64,000 nucleotides of DNA from an uncultured Spirochaetales bacterium (GCA_949288415.1 CASEKE010000048.1:82574-146573); one strand, 5' to 3'; shown: positions 8,849-18,220, numbered from the stretch's first letter. Notes: generated by a model not told the origin, from the sequence alone. Numbers and translations: made by a program.

Positions 8849-9985
8849 ATGGATATGGAAAAGTACAGGGACATCGCACCCTTCAAGGGCGAGGACTTCG
8901 AAAAGGAGTTCCACGAATTCCTTTCCCACGGAAAAGAGATATCGTCGTTTCTCGATTCTATGTTCTCGGATCCGAGGCAGCAGGGACAGAAGGAACTTTT
9001 CGTCTCCCATATAAAAGAGATGGCAAAAGGAGTCCATTCGTACAGCGATTTCCAGAAGACCTTCACGGCAGGAGTCATCATACCAGCGATCGTCAAGAGT
9101 TCCGTGAGGAACTTCACGACCAGCGGCGCCGATGAGCTTGATGCCGACAAGGCATATCTCTTCATTTCCACGCACAGGGACATCGTCCTCGACTGTACCT
9201 TTGTCGATTACGCTCTGATGCTTGGCGGCAAGCCGCTTTGCGAGATGGCGTTCGGTGACAACCTCATTCAAAACCGCTTCGTGGGCGATCTGCTTCGCCT
9301 CAATGGAGGCATCATAGTCAAGCGCGATCTTCCGCTGAGAGAGAAGTACAAGGAGACCGTCCGCCTTTCCGAATACTTCGTCGAATCCGTCACGGAGGAC
9401 AACGTTTCCGTGTGGGTCGCGCAGAAATCTGGAAGGAGCAAGGACGGAATCGACGAGACCCATCCGGCAATCATCAAGATGCTTTACATCTCCCAGCGAA
9501 ACAAAGGCGTGGCCTTCCCGGATCTCATAGAGAAGCTCAACATCGTCCCTGTGGCCATTTCGTACCAGTACAATCCGAACGATATCAACATGGGTCGCGA
9601 GGAGGTGGCAAAGCAGGAGAAGGGATCGTACACGAAGAAGAAGTACGAGGACATGATCAGCATGCTCAAGGGCATCAAGGGATTCAAGGGCGATTGCCAC
9701 GTAGCGATAGGAAAGCCTCTTTCCGGGCGATACGAGACGCCAGAGGAGGTTGCCAGAGCCATCGACAGGCAGATACATCTCAATTACAAGCTGTTCGATA
9801 CCAACTACTTCGCCTATGATTTCCTTGCCGGATCCGACGGCTTCAAGGACAGGTACAGCGATTTGGACACACAGAGCTTCCTTGCACGGCTTGCACACCT
9901 CAGTCCGTCGGTACGCGACTTCGTGCTCGCAAGCTATGCCAATCCTGTGAGGGCATATCTCCGGGAAGTCGGGGAGGGCGCTTGA
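8849..9985 (+). CDS. PlsC-like glycerolipid acyltransferase family protein
   Basis: 378 residues. The start at 8849 is preceded by AAAGGGGA; upstream in-frame ATGs lie inside the previous gene. The acyltransferase block begins with STHRDIVLD near residue 113, continues with NGGIIVKRD and ends with the QKSGRSKDG motif near 193 that replaces the usual PEGTR signature. Such enzymes transfer fatty acyl groups to glycerophospholipids or related acceptors at the inner membrane. The histidine and aspartate are spaced HX5D instead of the textbook HX4D. No transmembrane helix is obvious. The stop overlaps the TTG start of the following lipoprotein gene. Confidence 0.7.
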   Translation: MDMEKYRDIAPFKGEDFEKEFHEFLSHGKEISSFLDSMFSDPRQQGQKELFVSHIKEMAKGVHSYSDFQKTFTAGVIIPAIVKSSVRNFTTSGADELDADKAYLFISTHRDIVLDCTFVDYALMLGGKPLCEMAFGDNLIQNRFVGDLLRLNGGIIVKRDLPLREKYKETVRLSEYFVESVTEDNVSVWVAQKSGRSKDGIDETHPAIIKMLYISQRNKGVAFPDLIEKLNIVPVAISYQYNPNDINMGREEVAKQEKGSYTKKKYEDMISMLKGIKGFKGDCHVAIGKPLSGRYETPEEVARAIDRQIHLNYKLFDTNYFAYDFLAGSDGFKDRYSDLDTQSFLARLAHLSPSVRDFVLASYANPVRAYLREVGEGA

Positions 9986-10317
9986 AATCCTTCGCCGCTG
10001 TTGCCATGGCGGCGTTGCTGCTCGTCGCGTCCTGCGCCAGGGAGGGCTTCTCCGTCTCATCGGCACGTCTCGAGGAGACGGACGGAGCTTTAGTTTTCAG
10101 GTTCGCCCCGACCGATACGGAGCTTGACTACGACTTCATCGTCTCCAGCCCGTCCGGGGAGTTGACCTGGAGTGGGAAGGCTGAAAGGGGAGAAGCAGGA
10201 TATTTCGTTTCACCTCCTCTGGAGATAACCGAAGGTGCTTCGTTCGAGAAAGGTGAATACTCTTTCATCCTGTACGGTTCGAACGGGACCGAACTGTCGG
10301 ATACAGTCCTCTACTGA
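9982..10317 (+). CDS. Small predicted lipoprotein of unknown function
   Basis: 111 residues. The TTG start at 9982 overlaps the previous stop (TTGA) and has GGGGAGGG just upstream. A signal peptide ends in the lipobox LVASC, so the mature protein should begin with a lipidated cysteine. The remaining sequence is predicted to be beta-rich (FRFAPTDTELDYDFIVSSPSGELTW). I recognise no family. It overlaps mutL by 7 bases tail to tail. Confidence 0.65.
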   Translation: MKSFAAVAMAALLLVASCAREGFSVSSARLEETDGALVFRFAPTDTELDYDFIVSSPSGELTWSGKAERGEAGYFVSPPLEITEGASFEKGEYSFILYGSNGTELSDTVLY

Positions 10318-12164
10318 GTCCGGCCAACCATCTGTCTGAGCTCTTTTTCGTCGAGTTTTATCAGAAATGTCCTTCCGTGTGGACAGGCCGGATCCTTCAT
10401 AGCGAACACTTTCTCCAGTATCGCCTCAGCACTGAAGTCGTCGATATCGTCGCCGGCCTTTATAGCGGCCTTGCAGGCGACGATCGCGAAAAGCTTCTGC
10501 TCCAGTTCCTTCTCATCGCCTGTCGAGGTCGACATGAACGATACGATCTCCTTCTCGACTGGACGCGCGAGGGACGGCAGTGCATTGATCTCCCATTTTC
10601 CTTCTCCGACGCGCTGTATCATTATTCCCAGATTCGTGTATATGTCGGTACGGTCCTTCAGAAACTCGTCCACGTCCTTTTCCAGCTCGACCTCGATCGG
10701 GACAAGAAGCGTCTGCAGAGTTTTTTTCGATACCAGTTCGTCGTAGATGATCCTTTCGTGCGCCGCATGCTGGTCCACGAAGTACAGCGTTCCATCTTTC
10801 TCTGCAATCAGAAAAAGTCTGAAGGCCTGTCCGATGTAGCGGAAGGATGGAAGTTCCTCCTCCTGCTCGTCCGTCTCCTGCGATGCGGCGACAGTCCTTG
10901 CAGATGCCTTCTCCTCGTCCCTGAGTGCCTTCAGCTGCTTAGCTTTCTCGAGCCATCTGTTGTCCTCTGGACGTATTGTCTCTCTTTCGTAGGTATATCC
11001 GTTCCGCCTTTCGCCTGCCGTCTTTGCACCGCTTTCCCCATGCCCATGCATCCACGATACGGTCGTCACGCTATTGTCCCGAGGACGGGGAAATGGGGCA
11101 GGTGCGGTGTTGTAGGGCGCGTTTCCGGCGCTTTCGAAGAGCTCCTTCTGATTGGCTTTTATTTCGGGGACGACCCTTTCCAGACCTTCGCGCAGAAGCA
11201 CAGAGATTGCGTGATGCACTTCCTTCATGCACCTTATCTTCACCTCCCTCTTTGCAGGGTGTATGTTGAAGTCGGCAAGCTCGTTCTTTATCTCCAGAAA
11301 GACGCTGCAGTATGGATAGGAGCCTCCAGGAAGCATCTCTCCATAACCGTAGGATACGGCCTGCTGGAGCGCGAAGTCGTCCACCTGACGGTTGTTGACA
11401 TATATCCTTATCTCCTTGCGGTCGCTCCGTCTCGCGATGCTCTTTGCACAGACTATGGTAAGCGAGAAGTCCTCGCCGTTACCCCTCAGACAGAGAGTGT
11501 CCGCATCCGCAATCCCGAGAGGCCGATACAGCATCATAACCCTTTCCTTTATGTCGTTCGTCGCTTCGAAACTGAGCCTCAAGGCTCCGTCCATGTAGAG
11601 CTTGAAGGATATCCCGGGAAAAGCGAGCGCCTTGGAGACGAACGTGTTCCTGCATGCCTGTGCCTCGGTCTGTGCCCGCTTTAGGAAGGATCTTCTTGCA
11701 GGCACCTCGTAGAACAGTTCCTCCATCGTAACCCTGGTTCCCTTTGAAGGCCCCTGCGGTATTATTTCCTGTCTGCGTCCGTTGTCGATCACGATGGTGC
11801 TGCCGTTTCCGCTTTCCTCGTCGTGGCTTGCTATAGTGAGTCTGGAGACGCTTGCAATCGAGTGCAGCGCTTCCCCGCGAAAGCCCAGGGTATGGACGTT
11901 GTAGAGATCCTCCCCACTATGGATCTTGCTTGTGGCATGCCTGTTGGCTATCACGCTTAGATCTTCCCTTGAGATTCCTGATCCGTTGTCGATCACGGAT
12001 ATCCTTTCGACTCCTCCGCCGTCCACCTCGACGACGATTTCGTCCGCATTACTGTCTATGGCGTTGTCCAGTAGTTCCCTGAGTACCGATTCAGGTCGCT
12101 CGATCACTTCTCCTGCCGCGATCCGGGCTGCCACCAGATCGGGAAGTGTGCTTATTCTCTTCAT
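10311..12164 (-). CDS. mutL: DNA mismatch repair protein MutL
   Basis: 617 residues. The N-terminal GHKL ATPase has ELLDNAIDSNADEI, DNGSGI, GFRGEAL and GTRVTMEELF. The C-terminal dimerisation domain carries DQHAAHERI, ACKAAIKAGD and CPHGRT, the motif set of endonuclease-competent MutL proteins found in bacteria without MutH. The second acidic residue of the DQHA(X)2E(X)4E motif is aspartate here. MutL couples MutS mismatch recognition to strand incision; mutS is not in the window. The start codon overlaps the stop of the preceding secreted-protein gene (TGATG). Confidence 0.95.
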   Translation of the reverse strand: MKRISTLPDLVAARIAAGEVIERPESVLRELLDNAIDSNADEIVVEVDGGGVERISVIDNGSGISREDLSVIANRHATSKIHSGEDLYNVHTLGFRGEALHSIASVSRLTIASHDEESGNGSTIVIDNGRRQEIIPQGPSKGTRVTMEELFYEVPARRSFLKRAQTEAQACRNTFVSKALAFPGISFKLYMDGALRLSFEATNDIKERVMMLYRPLGIADADTLCLRGNGEDFSLTIVCAKSIARRSDRKEIRIYVNNRQVDDFALQQAVSYGYGEMLPGGSYPYCSVFLEIKNELADFNIHPAKREVKIRCMKEVHHAISVLLREGLERVVPEIKANQKELFESAGNAPYNTAPAPFPRPRDNSVTTVSWMHGHGESGAKTAGERRNGYTYERETIRPEDNRWLEKAKQLKALRDEEKASARTVAASQETDEQEEELPSFRYIGQAFRLFLIAEKDGTLYFVDQHAAHERIIYDELVSKKTLQTLLVPIEVELEKDVDEFLKDRTDIYTNLGIMIQRVGEGKWEINALPSLARPVEKEIVSFMSTSTGDEKELEQKLFAIVACKAAIKAGDDIDDFSAEAILEKVFAMKDPACPHGRTFLIKLDEKELRQMVGRTQ

Positions 12165-15100
12165 CAGAAACCGATCCTTGTCGTTATTGTCAGGCTAGGC
12201 ACCGTCTCGACTCTATGGTAGGCGTTGACGGGCGTATCCTCGTTTTTTTCCCAGAGCGCTCCGGTCTTGAACTCGGCCTTGAGACTCAGGTTGTCGTAGT
12301 TCTTGGTTATCGAGGCGGAGTAGATGGTGAGGTTGCTGTTCATGTAGCCGAAGAAGTCATCCGCGATATCTCCTACGGAGGACGCGAACGCCTGTCTGGA
12401 GAGGTTTAGCTCCATTCCGACGCCATTTGGAAGCGTGAAATCGATTCCAAGCGTCAGGATGTCCCTCGTATAATCGTCGAGCCTCGATATCATCTTCGCC
12501 ATGTCCGGCACGGAATACTTGCCGAACATATTGAAGGACTTGAAGTATAGCGCAAAGTCCGCGACAAGCCAGTAGGTGTTGTTCTTCACATCCTCCTCGG
12601 CTTCGCCTGCGTTTCCTTGATCCTCGTCATCCACGGCCGATGCGCTGACGCTCAGGTCAGGATTGAACGCGGTGAATGCGTTGAACATGTTCGGTGCCAG
12701 CAGACCGGAGTGTATTCCTCCCGACAGTCCGAGCCGGAATGTATCCGGATCGTCCCACTTTATCTCGGCGCCGAGGAGATAACCGTAGAATTTTCCGTTC
12801 TCGAAGTCGTATATGATTTCCGTGACCGGTGTGTCGCTGTTCTCGTCGTATGTAGCCGTCATCTCTCCGTACACGAAGATGTTTGTCTGGAGTTTTTCCT
12901 CGAGAAATGGCACGTGCAGCGTCATTCCCGGGAAGCTCTTGATCGTTAAGTCGTCCATGCTCTTCAGGATGATTTCGGTAGGGCTGGAGATTATCAGGCC
13001 GGAGGAATCCGAATCGAACGGGTAAATGCCTATCGACAGGTCGAATATCTTCGGCGATTCCAGATCGTCGACGTATGCGCTTATCGAGAGATTCTTGAAC
13101 TTCAGCCCAGCTTCCATCGATAGCCCCTGGAATGGCATGTAGTTATCGAAGAGAATGTCGTTCTTCCTCATGATTCGCGATGCCTTCATGTGGATGAAAC
13201 TGTCGTCAGAACCGAAGTTGAAGCCTTCTATCAGGGAAAAGATGTCGGTGATGGAATCGAAGAGAACCCTCTTGTCTATTCTTCCCTGGAACATCGTCCA
13301 CCATTCGTCTCCCTTGATCGGCGACAGTCCGATGCTGTTTTCCGAGAGCCTGAGCATCAGGGGAACACGCAGCGAGAAGTTGTTGCTGGCCGTTCCGAAG
13401 CCAAGTATGGGTACGAACTTGAAAACAAGTTCGTGGTCCAGAAGACGTTCAAAGCCCATTTCGAACTGCAGGTCCACTGGTCTCGTCGAGTCCTTCTGCT
13501 CGACGTTGTCCAGATCGATCATTGCAATCGAACCTTCGTATACCATCTGGGGCTTGCCGTCCGTGAACCTGAAGAGCATCCTCGATGAGAGACTGCCCGT
13601 ATCGGCTCCGATTCCCGCATAGAGATCGCTTTTCCTGTAGAAGTTCTCGAAGTCCAGGAAGTTCGTCTTTCTCGCTCCGAATATGAAATCTATGTTCCCG
13701 ATCCCGAATCCGAGCGAGAAATCTATGTAGGATTCGTCTGTGAGGAACTTCATCCGTTCAGTATCGAAGTTGACGAAAGAGTTGACTGCAAGTTTGATGT
13801 CGTCGAAGAGGATGTCTCCTTCCAGAAACAGAGCGAGCTTGGAATTCGTGCTGTGGTCGTTCACGTAGTATTCGCTCAGCCTTCCGTAATAGATGCTTCC
13901 CGTCTGGTACATTCCGCCGAAGTTGAAGTTCACGTCGTTCCTCATGACGAGCGGGAATGAGAAGAGTATGCCCATGTCGGAGAAACTGAAGTCCTCCATC
14001 GATATCCCGTCGATGGCCAGAATATATGCGAGCCGCATCCCGAAGGATGCGGTGTTGTTGTCTATGAACGGGATGTCGATGTAGGCCGCAGGGTAGAGCG
14101 AGGTATCCGCCGCTCTCATGTAAGGTATGTCCGCCATCATCTCGAAGCCCAGACTGAATGGCAGATTCTCCGCGAAGTTGAATTTGAAGTCGGTTCCGAG
14201 GATCAATCGTGGATCGGAGTCTGCGTAGTTGGCGAACGATATATCGGGGGAGAACAGTCTCCAATTGAGTATGTTCCCCCTTGTCTGCAGATTCAAACTG
14301 AGTTTCTCGTCGACTCCGTCCCAGTCGTGCACTATGCCGTCGAAAAGACCTACCGAGTCTCCGAGAAGCGTCGTCGTCTTGTCTATAGCTACGACAAATC
14401 TCTCGTCGAAGGATCTGTAGTAGAGTCCTTCGAGAAAGGAGATGCCGTAGCTAAGATAAAAAGGGAGCGTCTTCTCCTCTGCGCTCTTTTCCGCAATCGA
14501 CATGATCGAGTTAGGATCTATGTTCAGTTGCAGGAGGAACGAGCCGTATTCCAGCTTGGGAACGATGGAGCTGCGGAGCGAATGCTCGCCCGTGCCGCTG
14601 TCCGCGGCAGCCCTCATCTTCAGGAGAAAATCAAGAGAAAAGGAGTTTTTTTTTCTCTCTCCGGTAATAAGCTCCGTCTTGTTCTCCTGATATGGCAGAA
14701 GTATGTTTCCTCTGTCCGAGATTGCTCCGACCTCAGGCGACTGCAGGCTTTCGTCTATCCTGCTTTCGAGGACCTTGACGACAGGTGCGTCAAGGAGAAG
14801 GACCGAATCCCTCTTTCTCAGGGTAGGTGTGTCTGGTATTGGCTGGAGATCGAGTGCGATGTACTCGTCGTCGGAAACCGTCCTGTCCACGAAGCGCGGG
14901 GCTTCCGGGCGGCTGATGAGCTCGACCTTCTCCACGTTCATCATCGGTACCGCAGGAGAAGCGAATGCCGTATTCACTTCGTTGAAGACGGGTAGGGAAG
15001 GAACGAGGAGATGCTGTGCAGCGACGGACAGATCGGCCTTCTCGGGAATAGGCTCGGAGAGGTCCAGGAGCTTGAAGTACGAGAAGAGCTCGTATGTATC

Positions 15101-15631
15101 CTTGTCGATTTCCTCGTCGATCGCTCCGGAAAGCAGTGATGAGAAACACAGAGCGTCGAGCTGCGTGGTCTTGCCTGAGATGCCGTCGAACACGTATGCG
15201 GCATTTTCCGAAAGGTTGATGAAGAGTTCCTCATTGGAGCTTGTCACCACGTAGAACTCGCCTTCTGCAGACGTTATAAGCCTCGATGTCGGAGTGTAGA
15301 TGGAAAGAGTGTATTCCTGCTTGATCAGGAAGTTCGCAGCTCCGTCGATGAGATATATGGATGGATTGTCCTGATCCAGACTGGTTATCGCGAAAAGGGA
15401 ATGCGGAGAAAGCACGATGTCCCCGTAGATGCTGTCGAAGCGTACCGGATCGCTGTCTGTGACTACGATGTAGCCACCCTCCTCGAGGCAGGTCGAGTTG
15501 TCGATCCTCTCGCCGTACGAATCGTACAGCTTGAAGTTCCCGCTGCTTTCGGGGTTGAGTTCAAGCCCCTGTGCATAAAGCGCTGTTGCCGCAATCAGGA
15601 GGATTGCAAGAATGGACTTTATTCTCTTCAT
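12164..15631 (-). CDS. Large secreted FecR-domain protein with a beta-barrel-like C-terminal region
   Basis: 1155 residues. The start chosen here (GAGAGGT about 8 nt upstream) opens a clean signal peptide (MKRIKSILAILLIAATALYAQG). The N-terminal region (about 30-180) resembles a FecR-type domain: FDSIYGDIVLSPHSLFAI and TPTSRLITSAEGEFYVV. A linker follows. From about 350 to the end the sequence shows alternating aromatic and polar strands (FSLGFEMMADIP, LSLGFGIGNIDFIFGARK) and ends in ITTRIGF, as outer-membrane barrels often do. Function is unknown; a surface or outer-membrane location is inferred. Confidence 0.6.
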   Translation of the reverse strand: MKRIKSILAILLIAATALYAQGLELNPESSGNFKLYDSYGERIDNSTCLEEGGYIVVTDSDPVRFDSIYGDIVLSPHSLFAITSLDQDNPSIYLIDGAANFLIKQEYTLSIYTPTSRLITSAEGEFYVVTSSNEELFINLSENAAYVFDGISGKTTQLDALCFSSLLSGAIDEEIDKDTYELFSYFKLLDLSEPIPEKADLSVAAQHLLVPSLPVFNEVNTAFASPAVPMMNVEKVELISRPEAPRFVDRTVSDDEYIALDLQPIPDTPTLRKRDSVLLLDAPVVKVLESRIDESLQSPEVGAISDRGNILLPYQENKTELITGERKKNSFSLDFLLKMRAAADSGTGEHSLRSSIVPKLEYGSFLLQLNIDPNSIMSIAEKSAEEKTLPFYLSYGISFLEGLYYRSFDERFVVAIDKTTTLLGDSVGLFDGIVHDWDGVDEKLSLNLQTRGNILNWRLFSPDISFANYADSDPRLILGTDFKFNFAENLPFSLGFEMMADIPYMRAADTSLYPAAYIDIPFIDNNTASFGMRLAYILAIDGISMEDFSFSDMGILFSFPLVMRNDVNFNFGGMYQTGSIYYGRLSEYYVNDHSTNSKLALFLEGDILFDDIKLAVNSFVNFDTERMKFLTDESYIDFSLGFGIGNIDFIFGARKTNFLDFENFYRKSDLYAGIGADTGSLSSRMLFRFTDGKPQMVYEGSIAMIDLDNVEQKDSTRPVDLQFEMGFERLLDHELVFKFVPILGFGTASNNFSLRVPLMLRLSENSIGLSPIKGDEWWTMFQGRIDKRVLFDSITDIFSLIEGFNFGSDDSFIHMKASRIMRKNDILFDNYMPFQGLSMEAGLKFKNLSISAYVDDLESPKIFDLSIGIYPFDSDSSGLIISSPTEIILKSMDDLTIKSFPGMTLHVPFLEEKLQTNIFVYGEMTATYDENSDTPVTEIIYDFENGKFYGYLLGAEIKWDDPDTFRLGLSGGIHSGLLAPNMFNAFTAFNPDLSVSASAVDDEDQGNAGEAEEDVKNNTYWLVADFALYFKSFNMFGKYSVPDMAKMISRLDDYTRDILTLGIDFTLPNGVGMELNLSRQAFASSVGDIADDFFGYMNSNLTIYSASITKNYDNLSLKAEFKTGALWEKNEDTPVNAYHRVETVPSLTITTRIGF

Positions 15632-15647
15632 TGAATACCTCTCCATG

Positions 15648-15678
15648 TTATCAGATAGTCTAACACATATCTGGATAA
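15648..15678. promoter_or_regulatory. Imperfect inverted repeat upstream of the large secreted protein gene
   Basis: TTATCAGATA (15648-15657) and TATCTGGATAA (15668-15678) are inverted copies differing by one base. They lie where promoter or operator sequence is expected in the 68 bp between ttcA and this gene. Confidence 0.35.
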
Positions 15679-15699
15679 CAATACCACAAGTTTTTGGTT

Positions 15700-16479
15700 T
15701 CACTCCCTCCCGGTTTTTTCGCTTTCGAACGGGTTTTCGTAGGTATGAGCGTTGAAGATATGCTCCCTTGCAAGCTTGTCGATATGGCAGAGTTCCTTGA
15801 CGATCGGCTTGAGGGAAGCCCTTACGTTTGTCTGGTCATAAGGACATACGGGCTTGATGCAGGGAAGGTCGTAGGTCTCTGCAAGACGCTTCGTTACGCT
15901 TTCGTGTACCTCGATCATGGGCCTTATGATATGCATCTTTCCCTTGAAGAACTCCTGAACGGGCTGCATCGTCGAGAAGTTGGCGCGGAAGCACAGGTTC
16001 ATCAGGGTCGTCTCGACAAGATCGTCGAGGTGGTGTCCCATGGCTATAAGCCTGATGTTCTCCTTTTCCGCATGCTCGAAGAGTATCCTTCTGCGGTTCC
16101 TGGAGCAAAGATAGCAGTTGAATTCTCCCTTGAAGGAATCAGGGAACTGGTGCTCGTCGACCATGGTGAATCTGATGTCCAAATCGTCGAAGAAGCGCTC
16201 GAGCCTTTCTCTGTACTCCTCGGGAATAGGATGTTCGATCCAGTTGATCATAAGCGCCTCAAGTTCGTAGTCCACGGGTAGCCATCTACGTCTTATGGAG
16301 AGCGCCAGCGACATTGCAAGGGAGTCCTTCCCCCCGGATGCGGCGATCAGAACCCTGTCTCCGCCTCTTATCATCGAGAAGTCGTTTATCCCTTTTCCTG
16401 TCTGCTTGATGAACCTCATCACCCATGGAGGGATGTCTCCTTCGATGAGGCTTCTGTAGCAAAGCTTTCCGTCGCTCAT
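15700..16479 (-). CDS. ttcA: TtcA-family tRNA thiolation / PP-loop ATPase
   Basis: 259 residues. The PP-loop ATP pyrophosphatase motif SGGKDS lies near residue 52. A CYLC pair near residue 125, GHHLDDLVETTLMNL near 155 and the PVCPYDQTNVR segment near 220 match the TtcA group, which makes 2-thiocytidine at tRNA position 32 using a 4Fe-4S cluster. TilS and other PP-loop proteins are alternatives, but the CXXC pairs favour TtcA. The start overlaps the end of the upstream HD gene by 4 nt. Confidence 0.8.
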   Translation of the reverse strand: MSDGKLCYRSLIEGDIPPWVMRFIKQTGKGINDFSMIRGGDRVLIAASGGKDSLAMSLALSIRRRWLPVDYELEALMINWIEHPIPEEYRERLERFFDDLDIRFTMVDEHQFPDSFKGEFNCYLCSRNRRRILFEHAEKENIRLIAMGHHLDDLVETTLMNLCFRANFSTMQPVQEFFKGKMHIIRPMIEVHESVTKRLAETYDLPCIKPVCPYDQTNVRASLKPIVKELCHIDKLAREHIFNAHTYENPFESEKTGRE

Positions 16480-17744
16480 CCGAATATCTCCTCGAGAATC
16501 TTCGCGACAAGACAGGCATCGACGTACTCGGGAGCGAAAACCGAAAGCTTTCGCAAATTTTCAGAGAAGCTCTTTCCGACCATGCGCGAGAATACGCTCT
16601 CGTCCTCTCTTATCTCGCTTACGCTGCCATCGGCCCTCAGAAGTTTCATGTCGTACTCGAATCTTATCGGTTCGGGTATGTCTATGATTACGAGCTGCTC
16701 CTCGATTTCCGGATGGATCTTCTGCAGTTCAAGCCTTATGGCATTCTCGACCCGCCTTCTTCCGGAAAGGTCAGAGGCTTCCTTCGTCAGGCGGGGAAGC
16801 TCGTCGAGTCCCCATTCGCCCTTCTTTGCAAGCAGCTGGCCGTGCTTGACCATGTCGATGAGGACGAACGGGCGGTAGGACGAATGTATCGTCGCAAGCT
16901 CGTTGAACTCGTCGTCGTCCTTGAGGTAGAGATCCTCCGGTGTTATCACACCGTCCTCCAGTGCGGAGAGCAGTGCTTTCTTTATCATCGCGGTGGCGCA
17001 CCTCGTGCCTTTGTGCCAGTAGATCGTCTTGTACATCAGATACTTCGAGAAAAGTACGTGCTCGACCGATACCAGCGCTTCCTCCTTCATGACTATGGAT
17101 CCGTCCCTGTAGTCGAGGCTGGATATGATGTAGTCTGTGTTCTGGGTACCGTAGGGGACTCCGGAGAAATAGGCGTCGCGGGACAGATAGTCGAGCTTGT
17201 CCGGATCGAGCGTTCCTGAGAGTATTCCCCTATAGAAGACTGTCTCGCTATCTTCCGTTGCTTTCGCCTTGTCGATTATCGCACCTGTCATCTCCGGATC
17301 GGCCCCGGTCCTCTTCACCGCCTCGCAAAGCTCGGAATCTCCGTTTATCAGGCTGGCAGCGATTTCCTCGTGCTCCCTTATCGGAAGTTCCTTGAGGGAG
17401 TGGGCGTATGGAAAGTGTCCGATGTCGTGGAGCAGGGCCGCGACGAGGAAGCTCATCATTCCCGACTTCGTCAGCGGCAACTCGTCGTTCTTCCTCGCTA
17501 TCGAGAGCAGTATCTGCCTCGAGAGGCAGTAGACGCCTATCGAATGGGAGAGCCTGGTATGTACGCTTCCCGGGTAGATAAGGTATGTCGGTCCGTTCTG
17601 CTTTATGCGCGAAAGCTTCTCAACGCTTCTTACAGTGAGCAGCTTTTTCAGTTCATCCGTGAAGAGGACGTTGCCCCAGAGCACGTCTTTGACGCTGTGA
17701 TTGAATCCGTCGTTCAGGATTTCAAGCATCTCGTTTCTTTTCAT
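16476..17744 (-). CDS. HD-domain phosphohydrolase
   Basis: 422 residues. The HD signature runs from HTRLSHSIGVY (near residue 62) through ALLHDIGHFPYAHSLK (near 107) to a later aspartate in GTLDPDKLDYLSRDAYFSGV, the arrangement of the SAMHD1/YdhJ-like dNTP triphosphohydrolase group. Metal-dependent hydrolysis of a nucleotide is likely; the substrate is not known. The ATG follows a TATTTT box by 6 nt without a Shine-Dalgarno sequence. It is translationally coupled to ttcA. Confidence 0.8.
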   Translation of the reverse strand: MKRNEMLEILNDGFNHSVKDVLWGNVLFTDELKKLLTVRSVEKLSRIKQNGPTYLIYPGSVHTRLSHSIGVYCLSRQILLSIARKNDELPLTKSGMMSFLVAALLHDIGHFPYAHSLKELPIREHEEIAASLINGDSELCEAVKRTGADPEMTGAIIDKAKATEDSETVFYRGILSGTLDPDKLDYLSRDAYFSGVPYGTQNTDYIISSLDYRDGSIVMKEEALVSVEHVLFSKYLMYKTIYWHKGTRCATAMIKKALLSALEDGVITPEDLYLKDDDEFNELATIHSSYRPFVLIDMVKHGQLLAKKGEWGLDELPRLTKEASDLSGRRRVENAIRLELQKIHPEIEEQLVIIDIPEPIRFEYDMKLLRADGSVSEIREDESVFSRMVGKSFSENLRKLSVFAPEYVDACLVAKILEEIFG

Positions 17745-17750
17745 ATTATG

Positions 17751-17756
17751 AAAATA
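17751..17756 (-). promoter_or_regulatory. -10-like box at leaderless distance from the HD gene
   Basis: TATTTT on the minus strand, 6 nt before the ATG at 17744. No convincing -35 box was found. Confidence 0.3.
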
Positions 17757-17810
17757 GCATGTTTTCGTTTTTTTTTGCAGATGATTCCTTCAAAACATCC
17801 CTCTCTTCTG

Positions 17811-17816
17811 TATAAT
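17811..17816 (+). promoter_or_regulatory. Leaderless -10 box of the small secreted protein gene
   Basis: A perfect TATAAT lies 7 nt before the ATG at 17824. A TTCAAA at 17789-17794 is a possible -35 with 16 bp spacing. Confidence 0.5.
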
Positions 17817-17823
17817 GGATAGC

Positions 17824-18210
17824 ATGAAAAGCATCCTGTCCTTTGCTGCAATCGTTTTTCTCTGCGTCCCGCTTTATGCGATCGCTCCTCTCTCGGCCGA
17901 GATCGGGCCTGTCGTGGTGAGTCCCTCCGCTGGCAGCCTGACGGAGAAGGCGTTGGAGGCAGCAGGAGAGAAGGTGGATCTCGAGTGGTTCGAAAAATAT
18001 ACGAACGGAGACAAGGGGCTGATCGACTCCCTTTCGCCGTCGCTTCTTGAACTGCTGCCTTTGCAGAATGCGATAGCCGGTGTCGAAAAGGATGGAGCCG
18101 TCAGTCTCTATGACCTCGATATGAAGGTCAGGATATCTTTCGCATTCGATTCCGACGGTCTTGTCGAGGCGATAGGAATAGTCGAGAAAAAGGAAAAAGC
18201 CTCGGACTGA
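17824..18210 (+). CDS. Small secreted protein, unknown function
   Basis: 128 residues from the second in-frame ATG; the ATG at 17815 lies inside the -10 box and is unlikely. A signal peptide (MKSILSFAAIVFLCVPLYAIA) precedes a mature domain of about 105 residues with no cysteine and no family I recognise. The gene is divergent from the HD gene and is followed at once by a terminator shared with pepF. Confidence 0.6.
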   Translation: MKSILSFAAIVFLCVPLYAIAPLSAEIGPVVVSPSAGSLTEKALEAAGEKVDLEWFEKYTNGDKGLIDSLSPSLLELLPLQNAIAGVEKDGAVSLYDLDMKVRISFAFDSDGLVEAIGIVEKKEKASD

Positions 18211-18220
18211 GGCTTTTTCC
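18192..18220. terminator. Bidirectional Rho-independent terminator
   Basis: A perfect 12 bp stem GGAAAAAGCCTC / GAGGCTTTTTCC with a 5 nt loop. It is T-rich on the 3' side in both directions, so it can serve both the + gene and pepF on the minus strand. Confidence 0.85.

Noticed and set aside
10377..11684. Long open frame on the + strand opposite mutL
   Set aside because: It is the mirror of the mutL coding frame and has no plausible protein features.
12164..15703. Longer N-terminus of the FecR-domain protein
   Set aside because: The signal peptide begins at the ATG at 15631, which has a good ribosome-binding site; the extra 24 codons run through the inverted repeat.
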